A DNA stretch of 64,000 bases from Lysobacter sp. (lineage in GTDB: Bacteria; Pseudomonadota; Gammaproteobacteria; Xanthomonadales; Xanthomonadaceae), in contig DAHUXS010000021.1 of NCBI GenBank assembly GCA_027306995.1, forward strand, positions 157,178-221,177, written 5' to 3'. The notes beneath the pieces were generated by a model, which saw only the letters and a program-made list of their open reading frames with translations, had not been told where the DNA came from and did not search any database. Positions 1-10,181 of the stretch are shown here, in pieces; position 1 is the first letter of the stretch; each line of letters starts with the position of its first letter. The translations under genes and the position numbers were made by a program.

Positions 1-2
1 TC

Positions 3-491
3 GACATCGCGATCCGCGTGCGGCCGCCGCCGCTGGAGGATTCCGATCTGGTGTTGCGCGTGTTGGCGACGCGCACGCAGTGCCTGGTCGCGAGTCCGGT
101 ATTGCTGGCGCGACTCGGCCAGCCGTCATCGCCCGGCGAATTGATGAACTACCCGAGCATGGATCTCGGATTGCCGCAGAACCTGCACGTCTGGGACCTG
201 CATGGTCCCGATGGCGAGCACGTCGCCATCCACCACCAGCCGCGTTTCGTCACCCGCGGAATGTTGGCGCTGCGCGATGCCGCGGTCGCCGGCGTCGGCG
301 TGGTGCAGCTGCCGAAGATGGTGACGCAGGAACTGGTGGCGCAAGGTCGCCTGCAACACGTGCTGGAAGGCTGGGCGCCGCGCGCGGAGATCGTCCACGC
401 GGTATTCCCGTCGCGCCGCGGCTTGCTGCCGTCGGTGCGCGCGTTGATCGATTTCCTGGTCGAACGATTCGCCGCGATCGAGGCGGATTGA
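3..491 (+). CDS. LysR-family transcriptional regulator, substrate-binding domain (5'-truncated by window edge)
   Basis: ORF open to the left edge; C-terminal LysR effector-domain pattern (LRDAAVAGVGVVQLPKMV...RALIDFLVERF). Confidence 0.85.
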   Translation, partial: DIAIRVRPPPLEDSDLVLRVLATRTQCLVASPVLLARLGQPSSPGELMNYPSMDLGLPQNLHVWDLHGPDGEHVAIHHQPRFVTRGMLALRDAAVAGVGVVQLPKMVTQELVAQGRLQHVLEGWAPRAEIVHAVFPSRRGLLPSVRALIDFLVERFAAIEAD

Positions 492-506
492 ACGGTCCGG
501 GCGTTC

Positions 507-1799
507 TCAGCCCGGATCCTCCAGCGAGAACATGTCGGCCTCATCGTCGTAGGCGAAGTATTCGGCGTAACGCCCCCAGCTCGTGATCGCTTTCAGGGTC
601 GCTTCGGCGTATTCGTCCGACATCGAATCTTCCAGTTCGTCGCGGAAGCGCAAGGCCGATGCGCGATGGCTGGGACGTTCGTCCAATACCCGGCGGATGT
701 GCGCGGCCAGCGGAACATGGGCTGCCAATTGCTGGGCGAACATGCGCTTGCGTTCGTCCACTTCGCTCTCGGCAAAACGCAGGCCTGCGGCAGTGAGGCG
801 GATGTCGCCGCCTTCCAGCTCGGCAAACCGCAGCAGTTGCAGGGTTTCCGCGATCGGGAACAGTTCGTCGATCTCGAGTTGCAGGCTGGCCGCCAGCGGT
901 GGCAGGTCGGCATGGCCGTGGTAGGGCTCGGCGGCGACCGCTTCGATCAGGCCCGCCAGCACGTTGCTCGACACGTGCGGCAATTCCATCGCGATGCCGA
1001 TGCCGGGGAAGATGCCGTCGCGCGTTGGCGTCGTCCGCGCCGTCATGCGCGCGTAGATATCCTCGACCAGGGCACGGAATGCGGGATCGAGGCGATTGCG
1101 CGGCTGCGGCAGGTTGACGCGGATCTCGCCGATGACGCGGCCGGGGTTGGAGCCGAAGATCACGATGCGATCGCACATCAGCACCGCTTCCTCGATATTG
1201 TGCGTCACCATCAGGATGGCGTCGATCGGCATGCGTCCTTCCGACCACAGGTCGAGGAGATCGGTGCGCAGGTTCTCGGCGGTGAGCACGTCGAGCGCGG
1301 AGAACGGCTCGTCCATCAGCAGCACCTTGGGATGCACCACCAATGCGCGGGCGAGTCCGACGCGTTGACGCATGCCACCGGACAACTCCTTCGGATAGGC
1401 GTTTTCGTAACCGTCGAGGCCGATCAGGTCGATGGCGGCGAGTGCGCGCGTGCGGCGCTCGGCCACCGGCATGCCGCGGGCTTCCAGCCCGATCTCCACG
1501 TTTTCCTGCACGGTGAGCCAGGGGAACAGGGCGAAACTCTGGAACACCATCGCGATGTCGCCGGCCGCGCCTTCGAATTCGATCACGCCTTCGCTGGGCC
1601 GGATCAGGCCTGCGATGGAGCGCAACAACGTGGACTTGCCCGAACCGGAACGTCCGAGCAGGCCGACGATTTCGCCGCGATGCAGTTCGAGATCGACCTT
1701 GTCGAGCACCAGCAAGGCTTCCGGGCCGCCCTTGTCGTAGAGCTTGCGGACGCCGCGCACGGAGACCAGGGGAGCAGCGGTTTGGATGGATGCGTTCAT
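507..1799 (-). CDS. ABC transporter ATP-binding protein (nitrate/sulfonate-type) with C-terminal AAA-associated domain
   Basis: Walker A GRSGSGKST, signature LSGGMRQRVGLARAL, Walker B LLMDEPFSALD; long C-terminal extension typical of AAA-associated nitrate/sulfonate ATPases. Confidence 0.9.
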   Translation of the reverse strand: MNASIQTAAPLVSVRGVRKLYDKGGPEALLVLDKVDLELHRGEIVGLLGRSGSGKSTLLRSIAGLIRPSEGVIEFEGAAGDIAMVFQSFALFPWLTVQENVEIGLEARGMPVAERRTRALAAIDLIGLDGYENAYPKELSGGMRQRVGLARALVVHPKVLLMDEPFSALDVLTAENLRTDLLDLWSEGRMPIDAILMVTHNIEEAVLMCDRIVIFGSNPGRVIGEIRVNLPQPRNRLDPAFRALVEDIYARMTARTTPTRDGIFPGIGIAMELPHVSSNVLAGLIEAVAAEPYHGHADLPPLAASLQLEIDELFPIAETLQLLRFAELEGGDIRLTAAGLRFAESEVDERKRMFAQQLAAHVPLAAHIRRVLDERPSHRASALRFRDELEDSMSDEYAEATLKAITSWGRYAEYFAYDDEADMFSLEDPG

Positions 1800-1812
1800 G
1801 GGATTCTCCGGA

Positions 1813-3567
1813 TCAGGCCAGCCGCAAGCGGCGTTCGGCGAAGACGTACAGGCGACGCCACAGGATTCGATTGAGCAGGGTGACGAACAGGGACATCACC
1901 GCGATGCCCAGCACCACGCGCGGGTAGTCGCCTGCCTGCGTCGCCTTGGCGATGTAGGAGCCAAGCCCGAAGGCTTCGACGCGCGTGTCGCCCCAATTGG
2001 CCAACTCGGCCACGATGCTGGCGTTCCATGAGCCGCCGGATGCGGTCAATGCACCGGTGACGTAATAGGGGAACACGCCCGGCAGGATCACCTTGCGCCA
2101 CCACGTCCATGAGCGCAGGTGATACACCGTGGCGACTTCGCGCAGATCGCCCGGGAATGCACTGGCGCCGGCGATGACGTTGAACAGGATGTACCACTGC
2201 GTGCCCAGCACCATCAACGGCGACAGCCAGATGTTCGGGTTGGCGTGCGTGGCCACGATCGCCACCACCGCGACCGGAAACAGCACGTTCGCGGGGAAGG
2301 CGGCGAGGAATTGCGCCAGTGGTTGCACGCGTTGCGCGACGTTCGGGCGCAGGCCGATCCAGACGCCGACCGGCACCCAGATCACGCTGGCGAGCGCGAT
2401 CAGGACGACGACGCGAACCAGTGTCGCGAGGCCCGCGGCGAGCGCATGTCCCACGTCGCTCCAATCCAGCGATTGCCGCATGTAGTTGACTGCCAGCCAT
2501 CCTCCGCCGAGCGCCGCAAGGATCACGATCGCGAGCCACAGGCGATCGCCGAGGATCGGTCGCCGCGGTGCGGCTGGGCTTCTTGTCGCGGGCATGATCG
2601 AAGGCAGGCGCGCGGCCATCATCCGCTGCGACAGCCATTCGATCGGCTGGTAAAGGCGCTTGAGCACGCGCGTGCGACGCATCAGTTCGTACATCCACGA
2701 GTGCGGCTGGCTCTTGCCCGCGGTCTGCTCGAAGCGGAATTTGTCCGCCCACGCCACGATCGGCCGGAACAGCAACTGGTCGTAGAGTCCGATCAGCACC
2801 GCCATCGCCAGCACCGCCCAGGCGATCGCGACGAAATTCTTGTGGTCGATGGCATGGGCCAGGTAGGAACCGATGCCCGGAAGTTCGACGGTGGTGTCGC
2901 CGACGGTGATGGCTTCCGACGCCACCACGAAGAACCAGCTGCCGGACATCGACATCATCATGTTCCAGATCAGGCCGGGCGCGGCGAACGGCGCTTCCAA
3001 CCGCCAGAACCGCTGCCACGCCGAGAAGCGGAAGCCACGGCTCACTTCATCCAGGTCCTGCGGAACCGTGCGCAGCGACTGGTAGAACGAGAACGCCATG
3101 TTCCACGCCTGCGCGGTGAAGATCGCGAAGATCGACGCACACTCCGCGCCGAGCTGGCTGCCCGGGAACAGGCGCATGAAGAAGGCGACGGTGAAGGTGA
3201 GGAAGCCGAGCACCGGCACCGACTGCAGGATGTCCAGCGCCGGAACGATCACCAGTTCGGCGCGCTTGTTCTTGGCCGCCAGCGTGGCGATGGTGAAAGT
3301 GAACAGCAGCGATGCCAGCATCGCGGCGAACATCCGCAAGGTGGTGCGCAAGCCGTATTCGGGCAGTCGCGACGGATCGAGGGTGATCGGTGCCTGCGCA
3401 AGCACGTTCAGCGGTGCGTGCATCTCGCCGACGCCGTGGGCGATCACTGCGATCAACCCGATGATGAGGACGAATGCGAGGACATCGTAGGCATTGGGTG
3501 CATGGCGCCCCGTGGCGAGCGCGGCCAGCGCATTGCGTTCGGACATCTTGCGGGGGAAGAACACCAT
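1813..3567 (-). CDS. ABC transporter permease, two fused inner-membrane permease domains
   Basis: 584 aa with two copies of a BPD_transp_1-like domain (EVSRGFRFSAWQRFWRLEAPFAAPGLIWN; REVATVYHLRSWTWWRKVILPGVFPYYVTG). Confidence 0.85.
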   Translation of the reverse strand: MVFFPRKMSERNALAALATGRHAPNAYDVLAFVLIIGLIAVIAHGVGEMHAPLNVLAQAPITLDPSRLPEYGLRTTLRMFAAMLASLLFTFTIATLAAKNKRAELVIVPALDILQSVPVLGFLTFTVAFFMRLFPGSQLGAECASIFAIFTAQAWNMAFSFYQSLRTVPQDLDEVSRGFRFSAWQRFWRLEAPFAAPGLIWNMMMSMSGSWFFVVASEAITVGDTTVELPGIGSYLAHAIDHKNFVAIAWAVLAMAVLIGLYDQLLFRPIVAWADKFRFEQTAGKSQPHSWMYELMRRTRVLKRLYQPIEWLSQRMMAARLPSIMPATRSPAAPRRPILGDRLWLAIVILAALGGGWLAVNYMRQSLDWSDVGHALAAGLATLVRVVVLIALASVIWVPVGVWIGLRPNVAQRVQPLAQFLAAFPANVLFPVAVVAIVATHANPNIWLSPLMVLGTQWYILFNVIAGASAFPGDLREVATVYHLRSWTWWRKVILPGVFPYYVTGALTASGGSWNASIVAELANWGDTRVEAFGLGSYIAKATQAGDYPRVVLGIAVMSLFVTLLNRILWRRLYVFAERRLRLA

Positions 3568-3617
3568 GGCGAATCCCGTTGAGCGGAGGGTGGACGATCC
3601 GGCGACAGTCGTCGCGG

Positions 3618-4307
3618 TCAGTTTGCGAGCACGATGTTGAAGCCCAGTGTCAGCCAGGACGAAGGCGTCGTCCCGCCCTGGCGACCGCCGAGCAGGTCGA
3701 GGCTGGCGTTGTCGCCGATGGCGCGGCGCAGGCCGATCTGCGCGATCGTCGCGTGATCGGCATAGGCCTCGCCCAATAGGGTCCAGTGCGCATCGAGGCG
3801 TTGTTCGATGCCGATGCCGCGCGTCAGCCGGCCACGCGTGTGGCGCGGCTTGCTCCAGCCGAGATTGGCGTGGACGACCGTGTGGCGGTCGGCGTCGAGC
3901 GCGACGCTGACGGGGATATTGGCGTTCCAGCCGTCAAACCGGTGGTGCGCATTGTCCCAGCTGGCGCCGACCGAAGCGGCGATGCCCCAGCGTTGCGTAT
4001 CGAAGTCGCGAAAAGCGCGCTTCACTCCGAGATTGACGATCGGCCCGCGCGAGGGATGAGCGAACGTGTTCACGCCCAAGCCGAACTCCGTGCCGCGGAT
4101 ATTGCACGCTGGCACGCTGGCGAATTCATTGCCGGGCGCGTATCCGCGCACCCAGGACTCGACCTGGCAGTGGCCACGCGGCGTCACCGAGGCATCGTCG
4201 ACATACAGGCTGGCACCGGCACGTGCCAGCGATGGCGCAATGGACGCGACCACGCCCAGCACAACGAAGGTCAGCTTGAATGACACTGGCAATCTCCAGA
4301 CATGCAC
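3618..4307 (-). CDS. Secreted/outer-membrane hypothetical protein
   Basis: N-terminal signal peptide, beta-rich alternating pattern, 229 aa. Confidence 0.55.
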   Translation of the reverse strand: MHVWRLPVSFKLTFVVLGVVASIAPSLARAGASLYVDDASVTPRGHCQVESWVRGYAPGNEFASVPACNIRGTEFGLGVNTFAHPSRGPIVNLGVKRAFRDFDTQRWGIAASVGASWDNAHHRFDGWNANIPVSVALDADRHTVVHANLGWSKPRHTRGRLTRGIGIEQRLDAHWTLLGEAYADHATIAQIGLRRAIGDNASLDLLGGRQGGTTPSSWLTLGFNIVLAN

Positions 4308-4562
4308 GGAAACGCCAGAGACCGATTTGCTCGGGTCCTAGGAGATGTGATCGGGTGATACGAAGCTCATGCGTGATGCCAGTTCACGCACCGCGGCCTC
4401 GCCCTGAACGGGCAGAGACCGACCTTGGGGTCAGGATCCGCCGGCTCAGGTGCCGTAACGCAATCGACTATGACTGTCCAAGGAAGCGGGTCTCCGGAGG
4501 GAGGATGACGTGGCGCGAATGGTAGTGACCATGATCGATCCAGTCAACACGTTATGTTGTAC

Positions 4563-5354
4563 TCAGAAGTGGTAGACGAAAGCGATGCCTTCGCTCAATT
4601 GATTCCGTTGTCCGAACGATTTCACCAACGGGCTGCGCGCAGGTTCGCCGAGCAGTCGCGCGTACTCGATGTTGGCGGCGATGCCCGTGTGCTGGCTGGT
4701 CGGCACGAAGATCTGGTATTGCAACGACGCTTGCTGCCAGCTGGCGCCGGGACGCGTCGGCGACAGATTCAATTGTGACGATTGTGTTGCATCCAGTCCG
4801 AAACGTTCGCGATTCGATGCCGCGTTGGCGGCGCGCACGGAAAACTCGAAGCCGTGCTCGACGTATCTGAACATCTTCGGCAGGGTGATGTCGGTGTAGA
4901 GATCGGCATAGGCGCCATTGCCGCCTATCTCGCGCATCGCGCGACCGCCGATCGTCACCGTCTTGTTGATTTCGTTCTCGAGATAGCCGCCGGCAGCCAG
5001 GCGATCGTTGATGCGCTTGACCGTCGGCGAGAGTTGCGGACCGAGGTCGCCGCGCGAACGGCCCCAGACGATGTCGGCATACACACCGCCGTGCCAGTGC
5101 TTGCCGCGCACGATATCGACGGTGAGTCCATCGACCGATGAGAGCTCGGCCTTGCCGGGCAATTCGATATCGAAGAACGGAACGGCCTGCGTGCGCTGGT
5201 GCTTCGCGCCCAACCACGCCGGCAGGCGTTGCACGCCGGCGCCGACGGCGTAGACCGGCGCGTCCGATGCTTGCGGCGACTCTTGCGCCTGTGCGGTCAA
5301 GCTGCAGCCGGCAAGCGTGATGGCGAGCACGAAGGGGTGGGGAAACCTGTTCAT
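4563..5354 (-). CDS. MipA/OmpV family outer-membrane protein
   Basis: Signal peptide, GAGVQRLPAWLGAKHQRTQAVPFFDI motif, terminal aromatic (YHF). Confidence 0.8.
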   Translation of the reverse strand: MNRFPHPFVLAITLAGCSLTAQAQESPQASDAPVYAVGAGVQRLPAWLGAKHQRTQAVPFFDIELPGKAELSSVDGLTVDIVRGKHWHGGVYADIVWGRSRGDLGPQLSPTVKRINDRLAAGGYLENEINKTVTIGGRAMREIGGNGAYADLYTDITLPKMFRYVEHGFEFSVRAANAASNRERFGLDATQSSQLNLSPTRPGASWQQASLQYQIFVPTSQHTGIAANIEYARLLGEPARSPLVKSFGQRNQLSEGIAFVYHF

Positions 5355-5494
5355 GGCAGTGTGCTGTCGAGGTCCGCAAACTCTAGCCCAGGCGTGCGTC
5401 GCTGAACATTAAATCGCCGAAATCAGGCTTGAAAGGCGTGCGAAAGGCGCGCTGACGATGCTGGCCGCGTGATTCAAGGTCAAAGGTCATCGTT

Positions 5495-6190
5495 GTGAGC
5501 AACTGGACCGTGCTGTGTGACTTCGACGGCACCATCAGCGTCGAAGACGTGATCGATTCATTGCTGGTGCGTTTCGGCGAACCCGGATGGGAAACGCTGG
5601 AGCGCGACTGGCGCGCGGGCCGCATCGGTTCGCGCGAGTGCATGCAGGGACAAACCCGGCTGCTGCAGATGACGCGCGATCAACTGGATACGCATCTCGC
5701 CGAACTGTGGATCGATCCCGCGTTCCCGGCCTTCCATGCTGCCCTGCGCGCGCATGGCATTCCGATCCGCGTGGTCAGCGACGGACTCGATTACGCGATC
5801 CACAACATCCTCGCGCGTTTCGGCATGGACGATCTCGATGTCGTCGCCAACGCGCTGCGGCCGACCGCCGATCCGAAGCATTGGCGGCTGGAATCGCCGT
5901 TCAGCGCCGAAGGTTGCGGCAGCGGTACCTGCAAATGCGCGGTTGCACGGATGGCGCGCGAGCAGGGCCGCAAGACCCTGCTGATCGGCGATGGCGTCTC
6001 CGATTTCTGCGTCGCCGATCGTGCCGATTTCGTGTTCGCCAAGCATCGCTTGATCGAACACTGCCGCGCCGCCGGCATCCCCTACGTCCCGATCACCGGC
6101 TTCGCCGAGGCGCTGGAATGGCTGCCGCGGTTGTTGCGCGGCGATCTCGAATCCATCACCGAATACCTGGAGATCTCACATGTCGGCTAA
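5495..6190 (+). CDS. HAD-superfamily (PSP/MtnX-like) phosphatase
   Basis: DFDGTIS motif I, VVSDGLD, GDGVSDFCVA motif; GTG start; overlaps the next CDS by 11 nt. Confidence 0.8.
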   Translation: MSNWTVLCDFDGTISVEDVIDSLLVRFGEPGWETLERDWRAGRIGSRECMQGQTRLLQMTRDQLDTHLAELWIDPAFPAFHAALRAHGIPIRVVSDGLDYAIHNILARFGMDDLDVVANALRPTADPKHWRLESPFSAEGCGSGTCKCAVARMAREQGRKTLLIGDGVSDFCVADRADFVFAKHRLIEHCRAAGIPYVPITGFAEALEWLPRLLRGDLESITEYLEISHVG

Positions 6191-7601
6191 CCTCGCCGCG
6201 ATCCAGTCCACCCGTCCCGGCGACGGTTACGACGATGCCCAGCTTCTCGCCGACGAAGAGCTCTACAGCTCGCATGGCGATACCGTCCACTACGTCGATC
6301 CGCCGAAGATCTTCCACGGCTGCAACGGCAGCTACATGTACGACGGCGCCGGTATCCCCTACCTCGACCTGCAGATGTGGTATTCGGCCTGCAACTTCGG
6401 CTACGCCAATCCGCGCCTCAACGATGCGTTGAAGCGCCAGATCGACACCTTGCCGCAGGTCGCCAGCCAGTACCTGCACCCGACCCGCATCGAACTCGCC
6501 AAGACCATCGCGCTCGACGCGCAGGCCAAGTTCGGTCGCAAGGGTCGCGTCCACTTCAACGTTGGCGGCGCGCAGGCGATCGAGGATTCGCTGAAGATCG
6601 TCCGCAATGCCAGCAACGGCAAGAGCCTGATGTTCGCCTTCGAGGGCGGCTATCACGGCCGTACGCTCGGTGCGTCGTCGATCACCTCGAGCTATCGCTA
6701 TCGCCGCCGCTTCGGCCACTTCGGCGAGCGTGCGATGTTCATTCCGTTCCCGTACCCGTTCCGTCGTCCCAAGGGCATGACCGCGGACGAGTATTCCGAT
6801 GCCTGCGTGCAGCGTTTCGAGCGCCTGTTCGAAACCGAATACAACGGCGTGTGGGATCCCAAGGTCAACCAGGCCGAATACGCTGCCTTCTACGTCGAGC
6901 CGATCCAGGGCACCGGCGGCTATGTGATTCCGCCGCGCCACTTCTTCCGCGACCTGAAGAAGGTGCTCGACAAGTACGGCATCCTGCTGGTGGTCGATGA
7001 AATCCAGATGGGGTTCTGGCGCACCGGCAAGCTGTGGTCGATCGAACACTTCGGCGTCGAGCCCGACGTGCTGGTGTTCGGCAAGGCGCTGACCAACGGT
7101 CTCAATCCGCTGTCTGGCCTGTGGGCGCGCGAAGAGTTGATCAATCCGACGATCTTCCCCGCGGGCTCGACCCACTCGACGTTCAACTCCAATCCGCTGG
7201 GCACCGCGCTCGGACTGGAAGTGATGCGCCTCGGCAAGGACATGGATTACGAGCGCACGGTGCCGCTGAAGGGCGCGCATTTCCTCGACGGCCTGCGCGA
7301 CTTGCAGAAGCGCCACCCGGAAATTGGCGACGTCGATGGTCTCGGCCTGGCACTGCGCGCGGAAATCTGCGAAGCCGACGGCTTCACGCCGAATCGCGCA
7401 CTGCTCGATCGCATGGTCGACATCGGCCTGGCCGGCGACCTGCGCCACAACGGCCAGCCGATCGGTCTCGTGCTTGACGTCGGCGGCTGGTACAAGAACG
7501 TGATCACGCTGGCGCCGTCGCTCGACATCACGCACGAGGAGATCGATCTCGCGATCGCGCTGCTCGACCAGTTGCTGACTCGCGCCAAGGCGAGCACCTG
7601 A
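6180..7601 (+). CDS. Class-III PLP-dependent aminotransferase (aspartate aminotransferase family)
   Basis: FEGGYHGRTLGA, LLVVDEIQMGFWRTGKLW, FGKALTNGLNPLSG (PLP-Lys region). Confidence 0.9.
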   Translation: MSANLAAIQSTRPGDGYDDAQLLADEELYSSHGDTVHYVDPPKIFHGCNGSYMYDGAGIPYLDLQMWYSACNFGYANPRLNDALKRQIDTLPQVASQYLHPTRIELAKTIALDAQAKFGRKGRVHFNVGGAQAIEDSLKIVRNASNGKSLMFAFEGGYHGRTLGASSITSSYRYRRRFGHFGERAMFIPFPYPFRRPKGMTADEYSDACVQRFERLFETEYNGVWDPKVNQAEYAAFYVEPIQGTGGYVIPPRHFFRDLKKVLDKYGILLVVDEIQMGFWRTGKLWSIEHFGVEPDVLVFGKALTNGLNPLSGLWAREELINPTIFPAGSTHSTFNSNPLGTALGLEVMRLGKDMDYERTVPLKGAHFLDGLRDLQKRHPEIGDVDGLGLALRAEICEADGFTPNRALLDRMVDIGLAGDLRHNGQPIGLVLDVGGWYKNVITLAPSLDITHEEIDLAIALLDQLLTRAKAST

Positions 7602-7625
7602 CATCGATTCCAAGAGGGAGGAACC

Positions 7626-7895
7626 ATGAGCGACACACCGGACGAGAAAGCGATTTTCGACGAGATCGCGTCACAGATCGCGGTCAAGGCCAAGATCGAT
7701 CTCGCGACCATCCATCCCGAGTCGACGCTGAAGGATATCGGCGTCAGTTCGCTGGACGCGATCGAGCTGCTGTTCGACATCGAAGAGCATTACGGCATCA
7801 CGTTCCCCGACCAGGGGCCGAACTTCGGCAGCGACACCGTGCAGCAACTGGTGAGCGTGGTGAAGGACGCGCTGGCGGCAAAGGCCCAGGGCTGA
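7626..7895 (+). CDS. Acyl carrier protein
   Basis: 89 aa acidic protein with phosphopantetheine site IGVSSLDAIELLFDIEEHYGI. Confidence 0.92.
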   Translation: MSDTPDEKAIFDEIASQIAVKAKIDLATIHPESTLKDIGVSSLDAIELLFDIEEHYGITFPDQGPNFGSDTVQQLVSVVKDALAAKAQG

Positions 7896-7899
7896 TTCC

Positions 7900-9114
7900 A
7901 TGAGCAGGCGGCGGGTCGTCATCACCGGCATGGGCGCGGTGAGTCCCTTCGGCGTGGGCATTGCCCCGCTGTGGCAGGGATTGCGGGAAGGGCGCTCGGC
8001 GATCGCGCCGTTGCGCCATCCCGAGTCGGCGCGCGTGCGCATGAAAGTCGCCGCGCAATTGCCGGAAGACATCGACCTCGCCGCGATGATGAGCGAATCG
8101 ATGCTGCCGTTGCTCGATCGCTGCTCGCAATTCGTCGTCGCCGCTTCGAACGAAGCCGTCAGCCAATGCGGCCTCGACCTGCGCGCCGAAGGCGATCGCA
8201 TCGGCGCCATCATCGGTACCGGCATCGGTGGCGTGACCTCGCACGACGAACAGAGCAAGCGCCTGTATGGCGAAGGCGCCGAGCGCATGCATCCGCTGAC
8301 CATCGTCCGCACCATGGTCAACGCACCAGCTAGCCACGTCAGCATGGTGCATGGCCTGCGCGGCCCGGTGTTCTCGGTGTCGAGCGCCTGTGCGTCCGCC
8401 AACCACGCGGTGGCGCAGGCGCTGGCGGCGATCCGTTCCGGCGCGGCCGACGTGATGTTGACCGGCGGTACCGAAGCCTGCCTCACCTTCGGCTTGCTGA
8501 AGGCCTGGGATGCGATGCGCGTGATCGCCGACGATACCTGCCGTCCGTTCAGCGCCAATCGCCGTGGCCTGGTGCTGGGCGAAGGCGCGGCAGTCTTCGT
8601 GCTGGAAGAAATGGAGCACGCGAAAGCGCGAGGCGCGACCATCCTCGCCGAACTCGCCGGCGCCGGGATGAGCGCGGACGCCGGCGACATCGTCGCGCCA
8701 TCGGCGGAAGGCGCCGCACTGTCGATCACCCGTGCGTTGCAGGATGCCGAACTGGAAGCCGCGGATATCGGCTACATCAATGCGCACGGGACCGGCACGC
8801 TGGCCAATGACGCGACCGAGACCAAGGCGATCCGCATCGCACTCGGCGCGCACGCGCAAGGCATTCCGGTGACGTCGACCAAGTCGATGCACGGGCACGC
8901 ATTGGGTGCGGCGGGTGCGCTGGAACTTGCAGCGATGGTGTCGGCGCTGGACGATCAGTTCGTGCCGCCGACCGCCAATTACGAGCAGGCCGATCCCGCC
9001 TGCGATCTCGATATCGTGCCGAACGTCGGTCGTCCGGCAAAAATCCGCGCGGCGCTCAGCAATTCGTTCGCGTTCGGCGGGTTGAATGCGGTGCTGGCGG
9101 TGCGCCAGGCGTGA
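7900..9114 (+). CDS. Beta-ketoacyl-ACP synthase (KAS II/FabF-like)
   Basis: VSSACASANHAV (active-site Cys), NAHGTGT and STKSMHGHALGAAGALE catalytic His motifs. Confidence 0.93.
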   Translation: MSRRRVVITGMGAVSPFGVGIAPLWQGLREGRSAIAPLRHPESARVRMKVAAQLPEDIDLAAMMSESMLPLLDRCSQFVVAASNEAVSQCGLDLRAEGDRIGAIIGTGIGGVTSHDEQSKRLYGEGAERMHPLTIVRTMVNAPASHVSMVHGLRGPVFSVSSACASANHAVAQALAAIRSGAADVMLTGGTEACLTFGLLKAWDAMRVIADDTCRPFSANRRGLVLGEGAAVFVLEEMEHAKARGATILAELAGAGMSADAGDIVAPSAEGAALSITRALQDAELEAADIGYINAHGTGTLANDATETKAIRIALGAHAQGIPVTSTKSMHGHALGAAGALELAAMVSALDDQFVPPTANYEQADPACDLDIVPNVGRPAKIRAALSNSFAFGGLNAVLAVRQA

Positions 9115-10181
9115 ACGCGGCGGTGCGCGCGATCGATGCCGACGCGCGCTGGATCGCCCAGCTCGAGCCGGAAGCGCTGATCCGCGCGTGGCTTGCGCAT
9201 CCGCCCAGGGATTTCGTCGCCGGCACCGTTGCCGGGGTGCCGCGCTTCCGTGCCAGGTTCGACATCCTCACCACGCTTGAGCCGCCCTTGCTGCGCAAAT
9301 TGCAGCGATGGCCAGGATTCAATTGGTGGTCGCGGTGGTTGCGCTGGAACACCGAATTCGTTGGCTGCACGTCCAGCGAATATGCCTTGCTGCCGGTCGG
9401 CGTCGATGCGCGGGAACTCGCCGACACCATCGTGCGCGATGCCGATCCGGATGCACGGCTGCTGATCGTCAAGGATCTGGCGCGCAATTCGCCATTGTTG
9501 AGCGATGGCGAGAATGCCGCCTGCGAATCGCTGATCACCGAACTGGAGGCGCGTGGCTTCGTGCTGCTGGAAGGCATGCCGCTGGCATGGGTGCCGCTCG
9601 ACCACGCCAACGAGGACGACTACCTGTCGCGGCTGTCGGCCTCCCGGCGCAAGGACATTCGCCGCAAACTGCGTTCGCGCAAGGACGTGGAAATCGAGGA
9701 GATCGCCTGCGGCGATCCCTGTTTCGCCGACGAGGCGACGATCGATGCCTTCCACCGGCTGTTCGCCAACGTCCATGCGCAGAGCGAGGTGCATTTCGAC
9801 GAGCTGACGCGCGATTTCCTCGCGCAGCTGCTGCGCCAGCCTGAAGGCGATGGTGTCGTGTTCGTCTACCGGCGCGATGGCCGGATGATCGGCTGGAACC
9901 TGTGCTATCTCTGGCATGACATGCTGGTCGACAAATACGTCGGCTTCGCCTACCCGCAGGCGCGCGAGAACAATCTCTATGCCCTCAGCTGGATGCACAA
10001 TCTGGAGTTCGCGCGCTTGCTGGGCCTGAAGCGCTACGTCGCCGGCTGGACCGATGCCGAGGCCAAGCGCCAGCTGGGCGCGCGCTTCACGATGACCTGG
10101 CACGCGGTGCGTCCACGGGGTTCCGCCCTGCGCTGGCTGCTCGGACGGATGCGCGGCCTGTTCGAAGGCACGCCGGCATGA
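9111..10181 (+). CDS. GNAT-type acyltransferase (Acetyltransf_6/BioF2-like)
   Basis: 356 aa; LSASRRKDIRRKLRSRKDVEIEE...VFVYRRDGRMIGWNL...KYVGFAYPQARENNLYALSWMHNLEFA pattern; GTG start overlaps the ketosynthase stop. Confidence 0.65.
   Translation: MNAAVRAIDADARWIAQLEPEALIRAWLAHPPRDFVAGTVAGVPRFRARFDILTTLEPPLLRKLQRWPGFNWWSRWLRWNTEFVGCTSSEYALLPVGVDARELADTIVRDADPDARLLIVKDLARNSPLLSDGENAACESLITELEARGFVLLEGMPLAWVPLDHANEDDYLSRLSASRRKDIRRKLRSRKDVEIEEIACGDPCFADEATIDAFHRLFANVHAQSEVHFDELTRDFLAQLLRQPEGDGVVFVYRRDGRMIGWNLCYLWHDMLVDKYVGFAYPQARENNLYALSWMHNLEFARLLGLKRYVAGWTDAEAKRQLGARFTMTWHAVRPRGSALRWLLGRMRGLFEGTPA

Noticed and set aside
4308-4562. 255-nt intergenic gap as a possible tRNA or small RNA gene
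   Set aside because: No cloverleaf or anticodon arm could be traced by eye and no clear promoter/terminator pair; would need tRNAscan-SE or RNA-seq.
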